Of a DNA stretch of 5,844 bases, positions 5,251-5,844 are shown piece after piece. The stretch comes from Roseiarcus sp. (lineage in GTDB: Bacteria > Pseudomonadota > Alphaproteobacteria > Rhizobiales > Beijerinckiaceae), in contig JASLHV010000161.1 in NCBI GenBank assembly GCA_030153205.1, positions 1 to 5,844 on the forward strand, in the 5' to 3' direction. The stretch's first letter is position 1. Each line of letters starts with the position of its first letter. The position numbers and the translations under genes were made by a program. The notes under the pieces are model-generated. The model was not told where the DNA came from. It saw nothing but the letters and a program-made list of their open reading frames with translations, and made no database searches.

Positions 5251-5844
5251 ATGCAAACGTCTCGCTTTTTTCTCGACCGCGACGACGGCGCGAAAATTCA
5301 AGTCTATCGCTGGGCGCCGGAGGGATCGCCTCGCGCCGCGGTTCAGATCGCCCATGGTCTCTGCGAGCATGCAGGTAGGTACGAGCGTCTTGCCGGCGCA
5401 TTGACCGAGGCCGGCTATCTTGTCACCGCAAGCGACCATCGCGGCCATGGACCAAGCGCAGCTACAAGCGATCTCGGGTTTTTCGCGGAGGCCGACGGTT
5501 GGCGCAAATGCCTCGACGATCTTTGGGCCGTGAATCGGCGGCTCGCGGTCGACGCGCCCGACGCGAAGATATTTTTTCTCGGCCATTCAATGGGCTCCTT
5601 CATGGGCCAACAATTCATCGCGGAACATGGCGACGCCCTGGCCGGCGCGATCTTTTCGGGCTCGAACGGGGCGCCTGCCGCGATCCTGCCGCTGGGCCGA
5701 CTTGTGGCGCGTTTCGAGCGCTGGCGGCTTGGACCGCGCGGCCATAGCGCGATCCTGGTCCAGATGATTTTTGGCGAGTACAATAAGCCGTTTCGCCCGG
5801 CGCGGACCGATTTCGACTGGTTGTCGCGCGATCCTGCTGAGGTC
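5251..5844 (+). CDS. Alpha/beta-hydrolase, monoacylglycerol lipase / serine aminopeptidase S33 type (partial, C-terminus missing)
   Basis: The first 198 residues of a cytoplasmic-looking hydrolase (no signal peptide) of the Hydrolase_4 or lysophospholipase/monoacylglycerol lipase group. The oxyanion-hole motif IAHGLCEHAGRYERLA (33-48) and the following DHRGHGPSA (62-70) are characteristic. The nucleophile elbow is GHSMGS (111-116), with Ser113 as the predicted catalytic serine. GAIFSGSNGAP (132-142) is the usual strand after the nucleophile helix, and residues from about 145 on enter the cap region. The catalytic Asp and His would lie beyond the right edge; relatives are about 300-320 residues. 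Likely reaction: hydrolysis of a glycerol or other lipid ester, substrate unknown. It is transcribed away from the copper module and nothing in its sequence links it to copper. Confidence 0.92.
   Translation, partial: MQTSRFFLDRDDGAKIQVYRWAPEGSPRAAVQIAHGLCEHAGRYERLAGALTEAGYLVTASDHRGHGPSAATSDLGFFAEADGWRKCLDDLWAVNRRLAVDAPDAKIFFLGHSMGSFMGQQFIAEHGDALAGAIFSGSNGAPAAILPLGRLVARFERWRLGPRGHSAILVQMIFGEYNKPFRPARTDFDWLSRDPAEV

Noticed and set aside
4875..5401. Minus-strand open frames crossing the divergent region
   Set aside because: They overlap the DUF2946-like gene or the hydrolase gene in other frames, are arginine-rich, and show no motif or ribosome binding site.

Overview
The window looks like chromosomal DNA from a GC-rich alphaproteobacterium, probably Rhizobiales. 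The main clue is an ATP12-type F1-ATPase assembly chaperone, a family confined to alphaproteobacteria and mitochondria, sitting beside crcB and an RluA-family pseudouridine synthase. A methylotroph or Beijerinckiaceae-like host is possible but the sequence does not prove it. No RNA genes, insertion sequences, CRISPR arrays or phage genes were seen.

Eight genes lie head to tail on the minus strand, reading right to left. The upstream half (5089 to 2729) is an envelope copper module: a small membrane protein with a Cys/His cluster (DUF2946-like), an unrecognised exported 314-residue protein that is probably a beta-barrel, a periplasmic CopC, and a PCu(A)C copper chaperone. Spacing is tight (2 bp before copC, 28 bp before the PCu(A)C gene). 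The one larger gap, after the DUF2946-like gene, holds a terminator-like hairpin.

The downstream half (2669 to 1) is housekeeping: crcB (fluoride channel), a large-subunit-type pseudouridine synthase whose TTG start overlaps the crcB stop, the ATP12 chaperone, and a flavodoxin-fold NAD(P)H:quinone oxidoreductase cut by the left edge. Gaps are short throughout (59 bp between the two halves, then an overlap, 47 bp and 28 bp), so read-through from the copper module is possible.

On the plus strand, one alpha/beta-hydrolase gene of the monoacylglycerol lipase type starts at 5251 and runs off the right edge. It diverges from the copper module across a 161-bp control region (5090-5250) that contains a near-perfect 15-bp direct repeat.

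The most interesting part is the copper module. It has CopC and PCu(A)C but no CopD, no copper ATPase and no multicopper oxidase in view. Its unknown barrel-like member is predicted to be processed to a mature N-terminal His-Ala, as is CopC, where that histidine is a known Cu(II) ligand.
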